64,000 nt of DNA from Bacillota bacterium (GCA_023402355.1 JAEXCG010000104.1:5564-69563); one strand, 5' to 3'; counted from the first letter of the stretch, positions 16,284-25,801 are shown. Notes: generated from the letters alone by a model not told the origin. Made by a program: numbers and translations.

Positions 16284-16790
16284 ATCTTTGTCCTCGTCGA
16301 GCTGTTTTTCCAAATCCTTTGGAAGCGGCGTCACGGTAAAGGCCTGCGGCGCCTCTTCCTTCTTCGCCTTCTTCTTGCCGGGCTTAGGTTCCTCTTCCTC
16401 GTCGTCGCAGAGCATGTTCTTCAGGTCTCCTACGACCTGCGGAATCATTTCCACCATGCGATCGACCGGCGTCGCATAGTTGGCGGAAAGCAGCTTCACC
16501 TGCCCGCCGCCCGACACGAGGAAGCCCACGGGGTTGACCGACACGCCCGCGCCGCTGCCGCCCGCGAAGGGAAGCGCTTCGTCCACGTTCGCGCTCTTGA
16601 TCTGCCCCTTGCCGTCCACGCTGTACTCGCCGCCGCCCGCTACAAAGCCAAAGGATACGCGCGAGATGGGGATGATCGTCACGCCCTCCGCCGTCTGCAC
16701 GGGGTCGCCCACGACGGTGTTCACGTCCACCATGTCGCGGATGTTCTCCATCGTCGTCCCCATCAGGCTTTCAATAGGATGCCTGTCCAT
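16281..16790 (-). CDS. ytfJ: GerW family sporulation protein YtfJ
   Basis: A 169-residue protein of the GerW/YtfJ family (PF09579), a spore protein needed for normal germination in Bacillus. Family features are HPIESLMGTTMENIRDMVDV, TVVGDPVQTAEGVTIIP, SFGFVAGGGEY and the glycine-rich GGGQVKLLS. The C-terminal third is acidic then lysine-rich (KPGKKKAKKEEAP) and is not conserved. The gene next upstream encodes a DUF2953 protein, reproducing the ytfI-ytfJ pair of Bacillus and supporting a sporulation role. Confidence 0.95.
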   Translation of the reverse strand: MDRHPIESLMGTTMENIRDMVDVNTVVGDPVQTAEGVTIIPISRVSFGFVAGGGEYSVDGKGQIKSANVDEALPFAGGSGAGVSVNPVGFLVSGGGQVKLLSANYATPVDRMVEMIPQVVGDLKNMLCDDEEEEPKPGKKKAKKEEAPQAFTVTPLPKDLEKQLDEDKD

Positions 16791-16844
16791 ATCTTCTTCG
16801 CCTCTTTCCGATTTCGCCGCCCTTCACGCGGGGCGGGATGCGCG

Positions 16845-17438
16845 TCACGCAGCGTCCGCGTGCGCGCGCAGCGCAGCGCGCTGCGCCGACAGCCGGATGC
16901 TGTGCAGCATGCCGAGCGCTACCGTGGCCATAATGTCCCCCGGCAGCACGACGATTATACACTGCGCGGTCATCAGGAACACGGGGTGCGAAAAGTCCGG
17001 CGCGACGCCAAAGTGCGGCGTCACGCGCATCTTTTTTTGAATGAGGCGCGAGAGCGGCGCCAGCGTGCAGCAGAGCAGGCCGCATACGCGCGCGGTGTTC
17101 GACGCCTCCTCCATGCCCACGCGCGCCCGGGCCACCAGCTTGTCCACGCGCACGTGCCGCTCGATGTAGGCGCGGGCGCGCCTGTTTTTCAGCACCGGGC
17201 GAACGACCGTGCGCGCCGACACGTCGACCGGCGCGCCCTCCGCGCCATCCTTGCCGCGTGGGCGAATCGAGAAAAAGAGGCCGCTCTTTCCGCGTTCGAT
17301 GACGCCGTCGAAGCGCAGCGTCCAAAACAGCGCGCGCAGCTTGAGCTGCACGGTTGACCGCTCCCCGATGTCCAGCCTCGCGCTGATGTGCAGCGGCACC
17401 AGCAGCAGCGCGTATAAAAACGTCGTCACATATACCAT
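16845..17438 (-). CDS. DUF2953 (YtfI-like) protein
   Basis: A 197-residue protein with an N-terminal membrane helix (VYVTTFLYALLLVPLHISARLD) and a beta-rich body typical of DUF2953. Homologues sit directly upstream of ytfJ/gerW in spore formers and are expressed in the forespore, which is the order here (54 bases apart, same strand). Molecular function is not known. The start at 17438 (MVYVTTF) follows GGGGGTGAAG; the longer frame to 18020 only runs antisense through the next gene. Confidence 0.82.
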   Translation of the reverse strand: MVYVTTFLYALLLVPLHISARLDIGERSTVQLKLRALFWTLRFDGVIERGKSGLFFSIRPRGKDGAEGAPVDVSARTVVRPVLKNRRARAYIERHVRVDKLVARARVGMEEASNTARVCGLLCCTLAPLSRLIQKKMRVTPHFGVAPDFSHPVFLMTAQCIIVVLPGDIMATVALGMLHSIRLSAQRAALRAHADAA

Positions 17439-17513
17439 GTCTTCACCCCCGCATTCCTGTTCTTCCCGCATGTTCTTCGTTTGATACATCTTTTCTTTTG
17501 CCCGGCGGGCGTG

Positions 17514-17519
17514 TATAAT
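17514..17519 (+). promoter_or_regulatory. -10 box upstream of the 17556 gene
   Basis: Perfect TATAAT 37 bases before the ATG at 17556. The matching -35 (TTTTCT, 17 bases upstream) is poor. Confidence 0.5.
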
Positions 17520-17555
17520 AAAAAGCACTGAATTTGGAAATGGAGGCCTTCCCCC

Positions 17556-18062
17556 ATGTACAAGCTTCTCGAAAACTTTGAATACGTCATCCTGCTCCTG
17601 TTCCTTGCCTGCTTCGTGCTGGGCAAGCTTTATCTCATGCTCGCCCTCGCCGTGCTCTGGTATCTGCTCTACGGCTTCGTGGGCCTCGCGGAGCGCATGA
17701 TCCAGACGGGGCACCGCCGCCTCGCGCAATTTTATTTGAAGGTCACGTTTCCCTACCTGCTGCTCCCCTTCCGGCGCGCCTGGTACTACATGCTGAGCAT
17801 TCTCGCGCTGCCCGCCGAGCCCGTCTACCCGGCGGATACGGCGCTGGCGCTCTCCCGAAAGCTCAACCCAGAAGCCCTTGGAAACGACAACAACCGCAGC
17901 TACTACTACGGCATCGTGGCCCATATCCAGACCGAGCTGGGCAACGTCCCGGAGGCCCGGGCGCAGCTTGAAAAGGCGCGCGCCCTGAAGCACAATGCGG
18001 GGTTTGACAAGCTGTACCAAGACATCGAAGAACGCATCTTAAAGAAGGAGCAAAGCGCATGA
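17556..18062 (+). CDS. hypothetical membrane protein with a TPR-like tail
   Basis: A 168-residue protein with two N-terminal helices (about 8-30 and 32-52) and a further hydrophobic stretch near 68-90. The C-terminal 70 residues look like one and a half TPR units ([29 protein letters not shown]). Not recognised beyond that. A GGAGG site lies nine bases before the ATG. Its stop overlaps the xth start as ATGA, so the two are translationally coupled, but no functional link to DNA repair is evident. Confidence 0.75.
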   Translation: MYKLLENFEYVILLLFLACFVLGKLYLMLALAVLWYLLYGFVGLAERMIQTGHRRLAQFYLKVTFPYLLLPFRRAWYYMLSILALPAEPVYPADTALALSRKLNPEALGNDNNRSYYYGIVAHIQTELGNVPEARAQLEKARALKHNAGFDKLYQDIEERILKKEQSA

Positions 18063-18814
18063 AGCTGATTTCCTGGAATGTCAACGGCCTTCGCGCCTGC
18101 CTGGGCAAGGGATTTATGGACTACTTCGCCGCCCAGCAGGCCGACTTCTTCTGCCTGCAGGAGACGAAGATGCAGGAAGGTCAGGCGGATGTCCCCACGG
18201 AGGGATACGTGCAGTTCTGGAACAGCGCCGTCAAAAAGGGCTATTCCGGAACCGCCATCTTCGCCAAAGAACCCCCGCTCAGCGCGCGCTATGGCCTCGG
18301 CATCGAAGCGCACGACCAGGAGGGGCGCGTCATCACCCTGGAATACGAGGACTTCTTTCTCGTCACCGTCTACACGCCCAACGCGCAGCGCGAGCTCACC
18401 CGCCTCTCCTACCGCATGCAATGGGAAGAGGATTTCCGCGCGTACCTCAAGGCGCTCGACGCGCAAAAGCCCGTCATCGTCTGCGGGGACATGAACGTCG
18501 CGCACAAGGAAATCGACCTCAAGAACGCCAAGTCCAACGCCGGGAACGCGGGCTTTACGGATGAAGAACGCGAACAGATGACCCGGACGCTCGAAAGCGG
18601 CTTTGTCGATACGTTCCGTCACCTTTATCCGGACAAGGCCGGCTGCTATTCCTGGTGGTCCTACATGTTCAACGCCAGAAAGAACAACGCCGGGTGGCGC
18701 ATCGATTATTTTCTCGTCTCCGATCGCATCAAGGACCGCATTCACGAGGCGCGCATCGACGCGGACGTATACGGCAGCGATCACTGCCCCGTCGCGCTGG
18801 AGATCGACCTGTAA
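18059..18814 (+). CDS. xth: exodeoxyribonuclease III / AP endonuclease
   Basis: A 251-residue Mg-dependent nuclease of base-excision repair that cuts at abasic sites and removes 3' blocks. Active-site blocks in order: [16 protein letters not shown] (metal-binding glutamate), VYTPNAQ (tyrosine), [13 protein letters not shown] (Asp/Asn), RIDYFLVSD and [12 protein letters not shown] (catalytic Asp-His pair). The length matches ExoA of Bacillus. The ATG overlaps the stop of the upstream membrane-protein gene. Confidence 0.97.
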   Translation: MKLISWNVNGLRACLGKGFMDYFAAQQADFFCLQETKMQEGQADVPTEGYVQFWNSAVKKGYSGTAIFAKEPPLSARYGLGIEAHDQEGRVITLEYEDFFLVTVYTPNAQRELTRLSYRMQWEEDFRAYLKALDAQKPVIVCGDMNVAHKEIDLKNAKSNAGNAGFTDEEREQMTRTLESGFVDTFRHLYPDKAGCYSWWSYMFNARKNNAGWRIDYFLVSDRIKDRIHEARIDADVYGSDHCPVALEIDL

Positions 18815-18824
18815 ATATCTCCAA

Positions 18825-18851
18825 AGGGCCGTGCGCCGGCCCATTCTTTTT
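18825..18851 (+). terminator. terminator after xth
   Basis: Stem GGGCCG / CGGCCC with a five-base loop, followed by ATTCTTTTT. It lies in the 53-base gap before the phosphoesterase gene and may be partial, since no clear promoter follows. Confidence 0.7.
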
Positions 18852-18867
18852 GACAGGAGGGTTTTTC

Positions 18868-19416
18868 ATGAAATATCTGTTTGCATCCGACATTCACGGC
18901 TCGCGCGGCGCCGCTGAGCAGGTGCTGGAGCGCTACGCCGTCGAGGGCGCGTCCCGCCTCATTTTGCTGGGCGACCTGCTCTACCACGGCCCGCGAAACG
19001 ACCTGCCCGACGATTACGACCCGAAGGAGGTGATCCGTCTGCTCAACGGCGCCAAAAGGGAAATCCTCTGCGTGCGGGGGAACTGCGACGCCGAGGTCGA
19101 CCAAATGGTGCTGGAGTTCCCGATCACCGCGGACTGCATGCTGCTGGACCTCGCCGGGCGCGCCGCGTTCGTGACGCACGGGCACATCTTTAACCTTTCT
19201 TCGCTTCCGCCCCTGAAGGACGGCGACCTGCTGATTCACGGGCACACGCACGTGCTCACCGTTCAGCGCCAGGGCGGGATTACCTACATCAATCCCGGCT
19301 CCGCCGCGCTGCCCAAGGAGGGCAATCCGAAGTCCTACATGATCTGGGAGGACGGCCTGTTCACCATCAAGGAGCTAGGCGGAAAGGTCGTCACCACCTA
19401 CGACAGCCGCGCTTGA
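18868..19416 (+). CDS. yfcE: YfcE-type metallophosphodiesterase
   Basis: A 182-residue calcineurin-like phosphoesterase of the YfcE/MJ0936 group. All metal-ligand blocks are present: SDIHGS, LLGDLLYHGPRN, RGNCDAEVD, THGHIF and IHGHTHV. Homologues hydrolyse phosphodiesters with Mn; the physiological substrate is unknown. The ATG at 18868 lies six bases after AGGAGG. The longer frame beginning at 18655 is antisense or shifted xth sequence. Confidence 0.93.
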   Translation: MKYLFASDIHGSRGAAEQVLERYAVEGASRLILLGDLLYHGPRNDLPDDYDPKEVIRLLNGAKREILCVRGNCDAEVDQMVLEFPITADCMLLDLAGRAAFVTHGHIFNLSSLPPLKDGDLLIHGHTHVLTVQRQGGITYINPGSAALPKEGNPKSYMIWEDGLFTIKELGGKVVTTYDSRA

Positions 19417-19449
19417 GGCGGCGCACATCATAAAAGGAAGCGAAAGCAC

Positions 19450-20646
19450 ATGAACTTTGTCTTTATTTCCCCGCATTTTCCCGCCAACTACGAACGCTTC
19501 TGCACCGCGCTGAAGGAGCACGGCGTCACGGTGCTGGGCATCGCGGACACCCCTTACGATCAGTTGACCGACACCCTGCGCGGCGCCTTGACCGACTATT
19601 ACCGCGTCGACAGCCTGGAGGATTACGAATCCGTCCTTCGCGGCGTGGCTTATTTCATCCACCGTTACGGCAAAATCGACTGGCTGGAATCCAACAACGA
19701 GTACTGGCTGGAGCAGGACGCCCGCCTGCGCGAGGCCTTTCACATCACGTCCGGCTTTATGCCGGCCGACATGCCGCAGGTCAAGCACAAGAGCCTCATG
19801 AAGGCCTGCTACGAAAGGGCCGGGGTGCCCACCGCGCGCTATCACATGGTTTCCACGCTCGACGCGGCCCGCGCCTTCATCGAAGAGGTCGGCTATCCCG
19901 TCATCGTAAAGCCCGACAACGGCGTGGGCGCGTGCGCCACGTACAAGCTCTGCTCGGACGGCGAGCTGTGCCGCTTTTACGAAAACCCGCCGTCCGTTCC
20001 CTACATCATGGAAGAGTACGTATACGGCGCGATCTGCTCATACGACGCGATTCTGAACTCAAAGGGCGAACCGCTCTTTGAAAGCGGCGATTACGTGCCC
20101 TATTCCATCATGGAGGCGGTCAATACGGGCGACCACCAACATTTTTCCATCCTGCCGCGCCTGCCGGACGACCTGCGCGACGCGGGACGGCGATGCGTGA
20201 AGGCGTTCGGCGCGTATTCGCGCTTCGTACACTTCGAGTTCTTCCGCCTGTGGGAGGATCACCCAAGCCTCGGCCGCGCGGGAACGATCGTGGGGCTCGA
20301 GGTCAACATGCGCCCCTGCGGCGGCTTCACACCGGACATGTACAACTATGCGCTGAGCACCGACGTATACCGCATCTATGCCGACATGATCTGCTATGAC
20401 GAGAACCGCCAGCCCGACTGGCCGGAAAAATACTACTGCGCGTTCGTCGGCCGTCAGGACGGCAAGCCGTACCTGCTCTCTCAGGAGGCGCTCCGCCAGC
20501 GCTACGCGGGCGACCTGATGATGTCCGCCGTGCTGCCGGACGTGCTCGCCGCGGGCATGGGCAAGTACGTGTTCATCGCCCGCTTTAAGGATACCGACCG
20601 CATGGACGCCTTCTTCCGCGACGCGCTGGAGCTCGCCGCGCAATAA
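19450..20646 (+). CDS. ATP-grasp domain ligase, substrate unknown
   Basis: A 398-residue cytoplasmic ATP-grasp enzyme. The N-terminal Rossmann-like preATP domain (FVFISPHFPANYERFCTALK) is followed by the lysine loop VGYPVIVKPDNGVGA, the MEEYVYG loop, and a Mg-binding glutamate/asparagine pair in IVGLEVNMRPCGGF. Such enzymes couple ATP to forming a carboxylate-amine or thiol bond. It resembles carbamoyl-phosphate-synthase-like stand-alone ATP-grasp proteins. It sits 33 bases after yfcE with an AAGGAAG site. No peptide or siderophore cluster is nearby, so the product is open. Confidence 0.85.
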   Translation: MNFVFISPHFPANYERFCTALKEHGVTVLGIADTPYDQLTDTLRGALTDYYRVDSLEDYESVLRGVAYFIHRYGKIDWLESNNEYWLEQDARLREAFHITSGFMPADMPQVKHKSLMKACYERAGVPTARYHMVSTLDAARAFIEEVGYPVIVKPDNGVGACATYKLCSDGELCRFYENPPSVPYIMEEYVYGAICSYDAILNSKGEPLFESGDYVPYSIMEAVNTGDHQHFSILPRLPDDLRDAGRRCVKAFGAYSRFVHFEFFRLWEDHPSLGRAGTIVGLEVNMRPCGGFTPDMYNYALSTDVYRIYADMICYDENRQPDWPEKYYCAFVGRQDGKPYLLSQEALRQRYAGDLMMSAVLPDVLAAGMGKYVFIARFKDTDRMDAFFRDALELAAQ

Positions 20647-20713
20647 TTATTTTTGAAGGAATAGGTGTTACATGAACTCCAAACGCCCTATTGTGGGATG
20701 TCTTTTCAAGATG

Positions 20714-20768
20714 TCAAAAACAGAGCGGAAATGTACTGCTTTTTCAGTCCATTTCCGCTCTGTTTTTT
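20714..20768. terminator. bidirectional terminator between the ATP-grasp gene and yebC
   Basis: A perfect 15-bp stem (arms at 20719-20733 and 20750-20764) with A-rich and T-rich flanks on the two sides, serving both convergent genes. Confidence 0.92.
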
Positions 20769-20805
20769 GTCTGTTGTGCAATAGCCCCTTTTGGGCCGTT
20801 TGGGC

Positions 20806-21555
20806 TTATTCGTCTTCGTCTTCTTCCTCGGGGAGTTCGCCGTTGTGGTAGACGTCCTGCACGTCGTCCAGATCGTCCAGCATTTCCAGCAGCTTCTGAA
20901 TCTTGGCGATCAACTCCGGATCGTCGATCGGGTTCGTCGTCTGCGGAATCATCGTCAGTTCCGCGGACAGGAAGTTGAAGCCCTGCTTTTCGAGGTTCTC
21001 GCGCACCGACGAGAAGTCGGTGACCGCGGTCGTCACCTCAAAGCAATCCTCCTGCGCCTGCACATCGGATGCGCCCGCGTCCAGGGCGGCCATCATCACG
21101 TCGTCCTCGTCCATGCCGGGCTTGCGCTCGAGGACGATCAGGCCGACGCTGTCGAACATGTAAGAGACGCAGCCGTTCGTGCCGAGCGAGCCGCCGTTCT
21201 TGTCGAAGATGTGGCGGATGTCGGAGGCGGTGCGGTTGCGGTTGTCCGTGACGGTCGTTACGATGACCGCCATGCCGCCGGGCGCGTAGCCCTCGTAGGT
21301 GATCTCCTCGTAATTGACGCTGCCCAACTCGCCCGCAGCCTTGAGGATGGAGCGCTTGATGTTATCGTTGGGCATGTTGTTGGCCTTGGCCTTGGCGATG
21401 ACATCTCGCAGCTTGCTGTTGGAATCGGGGTTGCTGCCGCCGTCGCGCACGGCGATGGCGATTTCGCGTCCGATCTTCGTGAATACCTTGCCGCGCGCCG
21501 CGTCGGCCTTGCCCTTTTTATTCTTGATGTTTGCCCACTTGGAATGGCCTGACAT
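20806..21555 (-). CDS. yebC: YebC/PmpR family regulator, TACO1-like
   Basis: A 249-residue protein with the family's opening block [13 protein letters not shown], then [27 protein letters not shown] and [13 protein letters not shown]. YebC proteins were described as DNA-binding regulators and more recently as ribosome-associated factors that help translation through proline stretches. The tail is strongly acidic ([10 protein letters not shown]). The ATG has GGGAGG upstream. Monocistronic between two terminators. Confidence 0.96.
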   Translation of the reverse strand: MSGHSKWANIKNKKGKADAARGKVFTKIGREIAIAVRDGGSNPDSNSKLRDVIAKAKANNMPNDNIKRSILKAAGELGSVNYEEITYEGYAPGGMAVIVTTVTDNRNRTASDIRHIFDKNGGSLGTNGCVSYMFDSVGLIVLERKPGMDEDDVMMAALDAGASDVQAQEDCFEVTTAVTDFSSVRENLEKQGFNFLSAELTMIPQTTNPIDDPELIAKIQKLLEMLDDLDDVQDVYHNGELPEEEDEDE

Positions 21556-21671
21556 GATGAATCCTCCCGGTATTAAAAATCACATCTATTATCATAACAC
21601 AAATACATTGAAACAGGCAAGGCATGAACCCCTGTTTTTCGCAGGAAAAACCCTCTTTTTTGCCGATTTGC

Positions 21672-22340
21672 TCAGGGAACGAGATTTAATAGATCGCCGT
21701 CCGGGTTGTAACCGACAAAGCTGTTCGGCACGTCGCCCACGATGATGCTCTCCGCGAGCAGCAGGTTGTTGGAAACCTCCACCTCGCGCGCCTGCGTCGG
21801 GATGACGACGCGAATCCAGGCCGTCACCGTCATGTAGATCTTGTGGCGCGTCTGATTGATGCCCGAGGTCTCAAATTCTGTGTGAAACTCCGTCTGCACG
21901 CCGCCGATCGGCACCACCTGAACGGGGATGACCGGACCGCTCGCCGCCAGCACCTGTGATCCCAGCGCCGATCCCAGCGGGATGCCGACCTCCTCCGTGC
22001 GCATGCTGTCGAGCTGCGCCTCCGCCGCGTTGACGACGGCGGTGGAGACTTCGTTCATGCGGACCGTGTTCGCCTGCACCATGCTCACCCGTCCCTGCGC
22101 GTCGCAGATCACGTTCATCAGGTCCTCGTAATTGACCCGACCGTCGGTCGCTTTGTTCATTGCCTCGTTGATGAGGCGCGTCGCCAGCGCGATGGATTTG
22201 GCCTCCGCCATGTTCAGCACCACCGGACGCAGGTTTCGCTCCACGAACAGGCAAAATCCCGCGACGATCACGAAGAACAGAATGACCCACCGCACTCCCC
22301 TGTTCTTCTTCTTAAAAACTTTTTCCTTGGCTGCAACCAT
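21672..22340 (-). CDS. yunB: sporulation protein YunB
   Basis: A 222-residue protein with one N-terminal membrane helix (GVRWVILFFVIVAGFCLFVE) and an outer domain matching YunB (PF09560): LINEAMNKA near the start, then IPLGSALGSQVLAASGP, GGVQTEFHTEFETSGINQTRH and VPNSFVG. In Bacillus yunB is transcribed by mother-cell sigma-E and is needed for efficient sporulation. A CATACAAT box like a sigma-E -10 lies upstream at 22372-22379. Confidence 0.95.
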   Translation of the reverse strand: MVAAKEKVFKKKNRGVRWVILFFVIVAGFCLFVERNLRPVVLNMAEAKSIALATRLINEAMNKATDGRVNYEDLMNVICDAQGRVSMVQANTVRMNEVSTAVVNAAEAQLDSMRTEEVGIPLGSALGSQVLAASGPVIPVQVVPIGGVQTEFHTEFETSGINQTRHKIYMTVTAWIRVVIPTQAREVEVSNNLLLAESIIVGDVPNSFVGYNPDGDLLNLVP

Positions 22341-22371
22341 CTGCGTTCCTCCTTCGTCATATCATCAGTGG

Positions 22372-22379
22372 ATTGTATG
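22372..22379 (-). promoter_or_regulatory. possible sigma-E -10 element of yunB
   Basis: CATACAAT on the minus strand, 32 bases before the yunB ATG, equals the sigma-E -10 consensus (CATACANT). No good sigma-E -35 was found at the expected distance, so this is tentative. Confidence 0.35.
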
Positions 22380-22425
22380 CGGATGTCGGGCGTTTGATTT
22401 TTTCAATGCGCTTTGGTACAAAATA

Positions 22426-22434
22426 TGCTATAAT
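22426..22434 (+). promoter_or_regulatory. extended -10 promoter of the class A PBP gene
   Basis: TGC followed directly by TATAAT (extended -10), 48 bases before the ATG at 22482. The -35 region is weak, which fits an extended -10 promoter. Confidence 0.6.
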
Positions 22435-22481
22435 GCCACCAATGGACAGGAATACTGATTCCCGCAGGAGGGAGGCCTTGC

Positions 22482-25451
22482 ATGAAAAAGAAAAAGGACA
22501 AACGCAAAGCGCCGGGCGCTTTTGACGAACCTTTCGATCAGGCAGACGGCTTACAGGAGGAGCCGCCCGTTTGGGAAGGCGACTACGCGCCGGAGGGCGA
22601 GCCGGAAACGCCCGGTTATCCGCCGGAGGACGTCGGCGCGGGCTGGGACGATCCCGATGCAGAGGAGAATATCGACTTCGCCCCGGACGAATCGGAGGCG
22701 GATGACTTTTATGTGGAAGAAACGCCCACGCACATGCCCCCGCCAAGCGACGGGGACGTCTACGACGACGGTGAGAAACCTTCCCCGATCACCATCTTCA
22801 AGCCGCGCACGCGGCGGCCGAATTTTGTTTTGAGCGTCGTGGTTTCGACCCTGCGTCTGCTCTGCATTCTGGTGGTCATTCTCTCGCTTGCGGGCGCGGG
22901 CGCGCTGGTGGGCATCGCCAAGGCGTATGTGGAGACCGCGCCCACGCTGGATCTGGCGAAGATCGACGAACAGGCGCAGACCTCCTTCATCTACGACGCG
23001 CAGGGCAATCTCATCACCGACTACAAGGGCACGGAAGACCGCATCATGGTTTCCATCGACGAGATTCCCACGCAGCTGCAAAACGCCTTCGTCGCGGTCG
23101 AGGACGCGCGCTTCTTCACCCATAACGGCGTGGACGTCAAGCGCATCGTGGGCGCGTTCATCTCGAACATGTCCTCCTCCAGCCAGCAGGGCGGCTCTAC
23201 GATCACCCAGCAGCTCATCAAGCAGACGGTGCTTTCCGACGAGCAGAGCTACAAGCGCAAGCTGCAGGAGGCGTACCTGGCCATGCAGCTCGAGACGCGC
23301 TACACCAAGGAGCAAATCCTCGAGTCCTACCTCAATACGATCTTTCTGGGCGGAAGCTATTACGGCGTGAAGGTCGCGGCGAACGGCTATTTCGGCAAGG
23401 AGCTGGGCGACCTGACGCTGCGCGAATGCGCGATGCTGGCGGGCCTGACCCGAAGCCCCAACTACTACAACCCGCGCAAGAACTTCTATGCCCGCAACAC
23501 GGAGGACAGTCAGACGGCCAAGATTACGAACGACCGTACCGACTACGTGCTGCGCATGATGTACGAGAACCAGTTCATCACGCAGGAGCAGTACCACGAG
23601 GCGCTCGATCCCTCCACCGCGCACGTGCTGGAGACCTCCCCCGCCTCCACGGAAATCTACGATTACGCCTATTACGTGGAATACGCGATTACGGACGTGG
23701 TCTCTACCTTCCTGGAGCTCAACCAGCTTGAGGACACGTCGGCCAACCGCTATGCGATGGAAAACAAGCTGCGCACGGGCGGCTACAGCGTGTACCTTTG
23801 CATCGACACGGAAATTCAGACCATCGTGGAGGACACGCTGGCGAACTGGGACAATTACCCGCGCCTGCGCAATCCCTCCGACAAGGTCTACCGCGCGCGC
23901 AACGCCGACGGCACGTACACCGAGATTCCCCAGCCGCAGGCGGGCGTCGCGGTGCTCGACTACCGCACCGGCGAGCTCAAGGCGATCGTCGGCGGCCGCT
24001 ACCGCCCGACGCAGCGCAAGACGCTCAACCGCGCAAGCGACATCAACATGCCGGTCGGCTCCTCGATCAAGCCGATCTCCGTGTACGCCCCGGCCATCGA
24101 TCTGGGCGCGTCCCCGGCGAGCATCGTGTACAACATGCCGATTCCGATCAGCGGATGGAAGGTGAACGGCAAGGATTCCTTCCCCAAGAACTACGGCGGC
24201 GGCGGCTACAAGGGCGCGGAGACGTTCCGCGAGGCGCTGCGCAGCTCGCACAACACCGCGGCGGCGCAGGCGCTGATGACCTACGTCGGCGTTGAGCGCT
24301 CGGCTGAGTACCTGCGCCAGATGGGCGTGGCGGACAAGAACATCAACGAGGACGGCTTCGGCCTCGCGCTGGGCTCCTCGGGCCTTACGCCCATTCAGAT
24401 GGCCGTCGCCTTCGGCACGTTGGCCAACAAGGGCGTCTATCTGGAGCCGCTTTCCTTCTCCAAGATCGTCGATTCCAGCGGCAAGGTCATCGTCGACGCC
24501 CACGCCATTCAGGAAAAGCGTCAGGTCTTCAAGCCTTCCACCTCCATGCTGGTGGTCGACATGCTCAAGGGCGTCGTCTCCAGCGGCACGGGCACCAAGG
24601 CGAAGATTTCCTCTCAAGTGGTCGCGGGCAAGACGGGCACCAACTCCGACGCGCGCGGCGTCACGTTCGCGGGCATGACGGGCTGGTACTCCGCCGCGCT
24701 CTGGGTCGGCCACGACAACTACAAGCCCCTCACCTCCAAGGCGACGGGCGGCAACGACGCGGCCCCGCTGTGGCAGTCCTTCATGGAGAAGATCCACAAG
24801 GCCAAGGGGCTCGATTCCCGCGAGATCGTGGACGGCTCCCCGGAGGATTACGGCCTCGTCAAGGTCACGACCTGCGGCGTCAGCGGCCAGCTTGCGACGG
24901 ATGCCTGCCGCCGGGACATCAACGGCTACAAGACGGTCACCGACTACTGGTACAAGGACAGCGCTCCCACGCAGTACTGCACCATGCACTCGGAACTGCC
25001 GATCTGCACCGTTTCCGGGCGCCTGGCGACCGAATACTGCCCCTCGAGCGTCGTGGAGACGAAGGCGATCGTCGTCATTCCCAAGGGACATCCGCTCTAC
25101 AACTACACCGATTCCTACGGCAGTGTGATCCGTCAGTATCTCGGCGACTTCGCGACTTCCAAGAGCAGCAGCGCGATCAGCACGACGGTCTGCGACGTGC
25201 ACACCTCCGACTGGGTTTACCAGAACAGCTCGAACACGCAGTCCCTGCGCGACGAAGCCTATCAGCTCACCATCGACGCCTACAACAAGGTCGGCGCTGC
25301 GAGCGAATGGCTCTCCAGCGACGCGCGCCAGAGCATCAATACGGCCATCGGCGCGGTCGAGGCGGTCATCTACAGCGACTACATCGACTCCGGCACGCTG
25401 CAAAACGCGGTGGAAAATCTGCGTTGGGCGCTTTCCAACGCCGGGCTGTAA
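22482..25451 (+). CDS. class A penicillin-binding protein (PBP1a type)
   Basis: Bifunctional peptidoglycan synthase of 989 residues. The first 115 residues are an acidic, proline-rich cytoplasmic tail, followed by one membrane helix (about 122-145). The GT51 transglycosylase has E207 in VAVEDARFF and the QQGGSTITQQLIKQ block; the transpeptidase has S527-S-I-K530, S589-H-N591 and K717-T-G. After the catalytic domains come two cysteine-containing repeats (TTCGVSGQLATDAC and ICTVSGRLATEYC) and a helical tail of 130 residues. The ATG has a GGAGGGAGG site. It is transcribed divergently from yunB. The long acidic tail and cysteine-rich C-terminus exceed the usual family length. Confidence 0.95.
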   Translation: MKKKKDKRKAPGAFDEPFDQADGLQEEPPVWEGDYAPEGEPETPGYPPEDVGAGWDDPDAEENIDFAPDESEADDFYVEETPTHMPPPSDGDVYDDGEKPSPITIFKPRTRRPNFVLSVVVSTLRLLCILVVILSLAGAGALVGIAKAYVETAPTLDLAKIDEQAQTSFIYDAQGNLITDYKGTEDRIMVSIDEIPTQLQNAFVAVEDARFFTHNGVDVKRIVGAFISNMSSSSQQGGSTITQQLIKQTVLSDEQSYKRKLQEAYLAMQLETRYTKEQILESYLNTIFLGGSYYGVKVAANGYFGKELGDLTLRECAMLAGLTRSPNYYNPRKNFYARNTEDSQTAKITNDRTDYVLRMMYENQFITQEQYHEALDPSTAHVLETSPASTEIYDYAYYVEYAITDVVSTFLELNQLEDTSANRYAMENKLRTGGYSVYLCIDTEIQTIVEDTLANWDNYPRLRNPSDKVYRARNADGTYTEIPQPQAGVAVLDYRTGELKAIVGGRYRPTQRKTLNRASDINMPVGSSIKPISVYAPAIDLGASPASIVYNMPIPISGWKVNGKDSFPKNYGGGGYKGAETFREALRSSHNTAAAQALMTYVGVERSAEYLRQMGVADKNINEDGFGLALGSSGLTPIQMAVAFGTLANKGVYLEPLSFSKIVDSSGKVIVDAHAIQEKRQVFKPSTSMLVVDMLKGVVSSGTGTKAKISSQVVAGKTGTNSDARGVTFAGMTGWYSAALWVGHDNYKPLTSKATGGNDAAPLWQSFMEKIHKAKGLDSREIVDGSPEDYGLVKVTTCGVSGQLATDACRRDINGYKTVTDYWYKDSAPTQYCTMHSELPICTVSGRLATEYCPSSVVETKAIVVIPKGHPLYNYTDSYGSVIRQYLGDFATSKSSSAISTTVCDVHTSDWVYQNSSNTQSLRDEAYQLTIDAYNKVGAASEWLSSDARQSINTAIGAVEAVIYSDYIDSGTLQNAVENLRWALSNAGL

Positions 25452-25483
25452 CAAAAGCAGAGCGGAAACGAGGCTGAGGAGAG

Positions 25484-25741
25484 ATGTTGACGTTCTTCAA
25501 TCGGCGTGAATTGCTCAGCACCTTTTCCATGAAGGAGCGCGGCCGTGTGATTGCCGCGCTGGAAGGTGCCGGGGTCCCCTATGTCACCCGTACGGTCGAT
25601 CGAAATGCCCCCATCCTCGGTTCTTCGAGCCGCGGACGCAGGGGAACGTCCGGCCAAAACCCGGCCCTAGCCTACGAGTACACCGTTTTTGTCCATAAGC
25701 GCGACCTGGAACGCGCCCGATGTGCCCTTGCGCACAAATAG
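25484..25741 (+). CDS. hypothetical 85-residue protein
   Basis: A short basic cytoplasmic protein, MLTFFNRRELLSTFSMKERG at the start and YEYTVFVHKRDLERARCALA at the end, with an arginine/glycine/serine-rich middle. The alternating pattern resembles the ferredoxin-like fold of small DUF2007-type proteins, but the match is not certain. GGAG lies before the ATG; the gene is 32 bases after the PBP stop and ends in its own terminator, so it is probably co-transcribed with the PBP. Confidence 0.65.
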   Translation: MLTFFNRRELLSTFSMKERGRVIAALEGAGVPYVTRTVDRNAPILGSSSRGRRGTSGQNPALAYEYTVFVHKRDLERARCALAHK

Positions 25742-25742
25742 A

Positions 25743-25778
25743 CCGAGGCCCGCCGATCACAGAAGCGGGCCTCTTTTC
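25743..25778 (+). terminator. terminator after the 85-residue protein gene
   Basis: Stem GAGGCCCGC / GCGGGCCTC with an 11-base loop followed by TTTTCCC. Confidence 0.8.
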
Positions 25779-25801
25779 CCATGACAAAGGAGGAACGCAC
25801 C

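Noticed and set aside
22551..25454. A 967-codon open frame on the minus strand opposite the PBP gene, and an 897-codon frame at 41779-44472 opposite the hybrid kinase
   Set aside because: Both are antisense shadows of clear genes. High GC removes stop codons; the translations are Arg/Val/Leu-rich without domains or ribosome sites.
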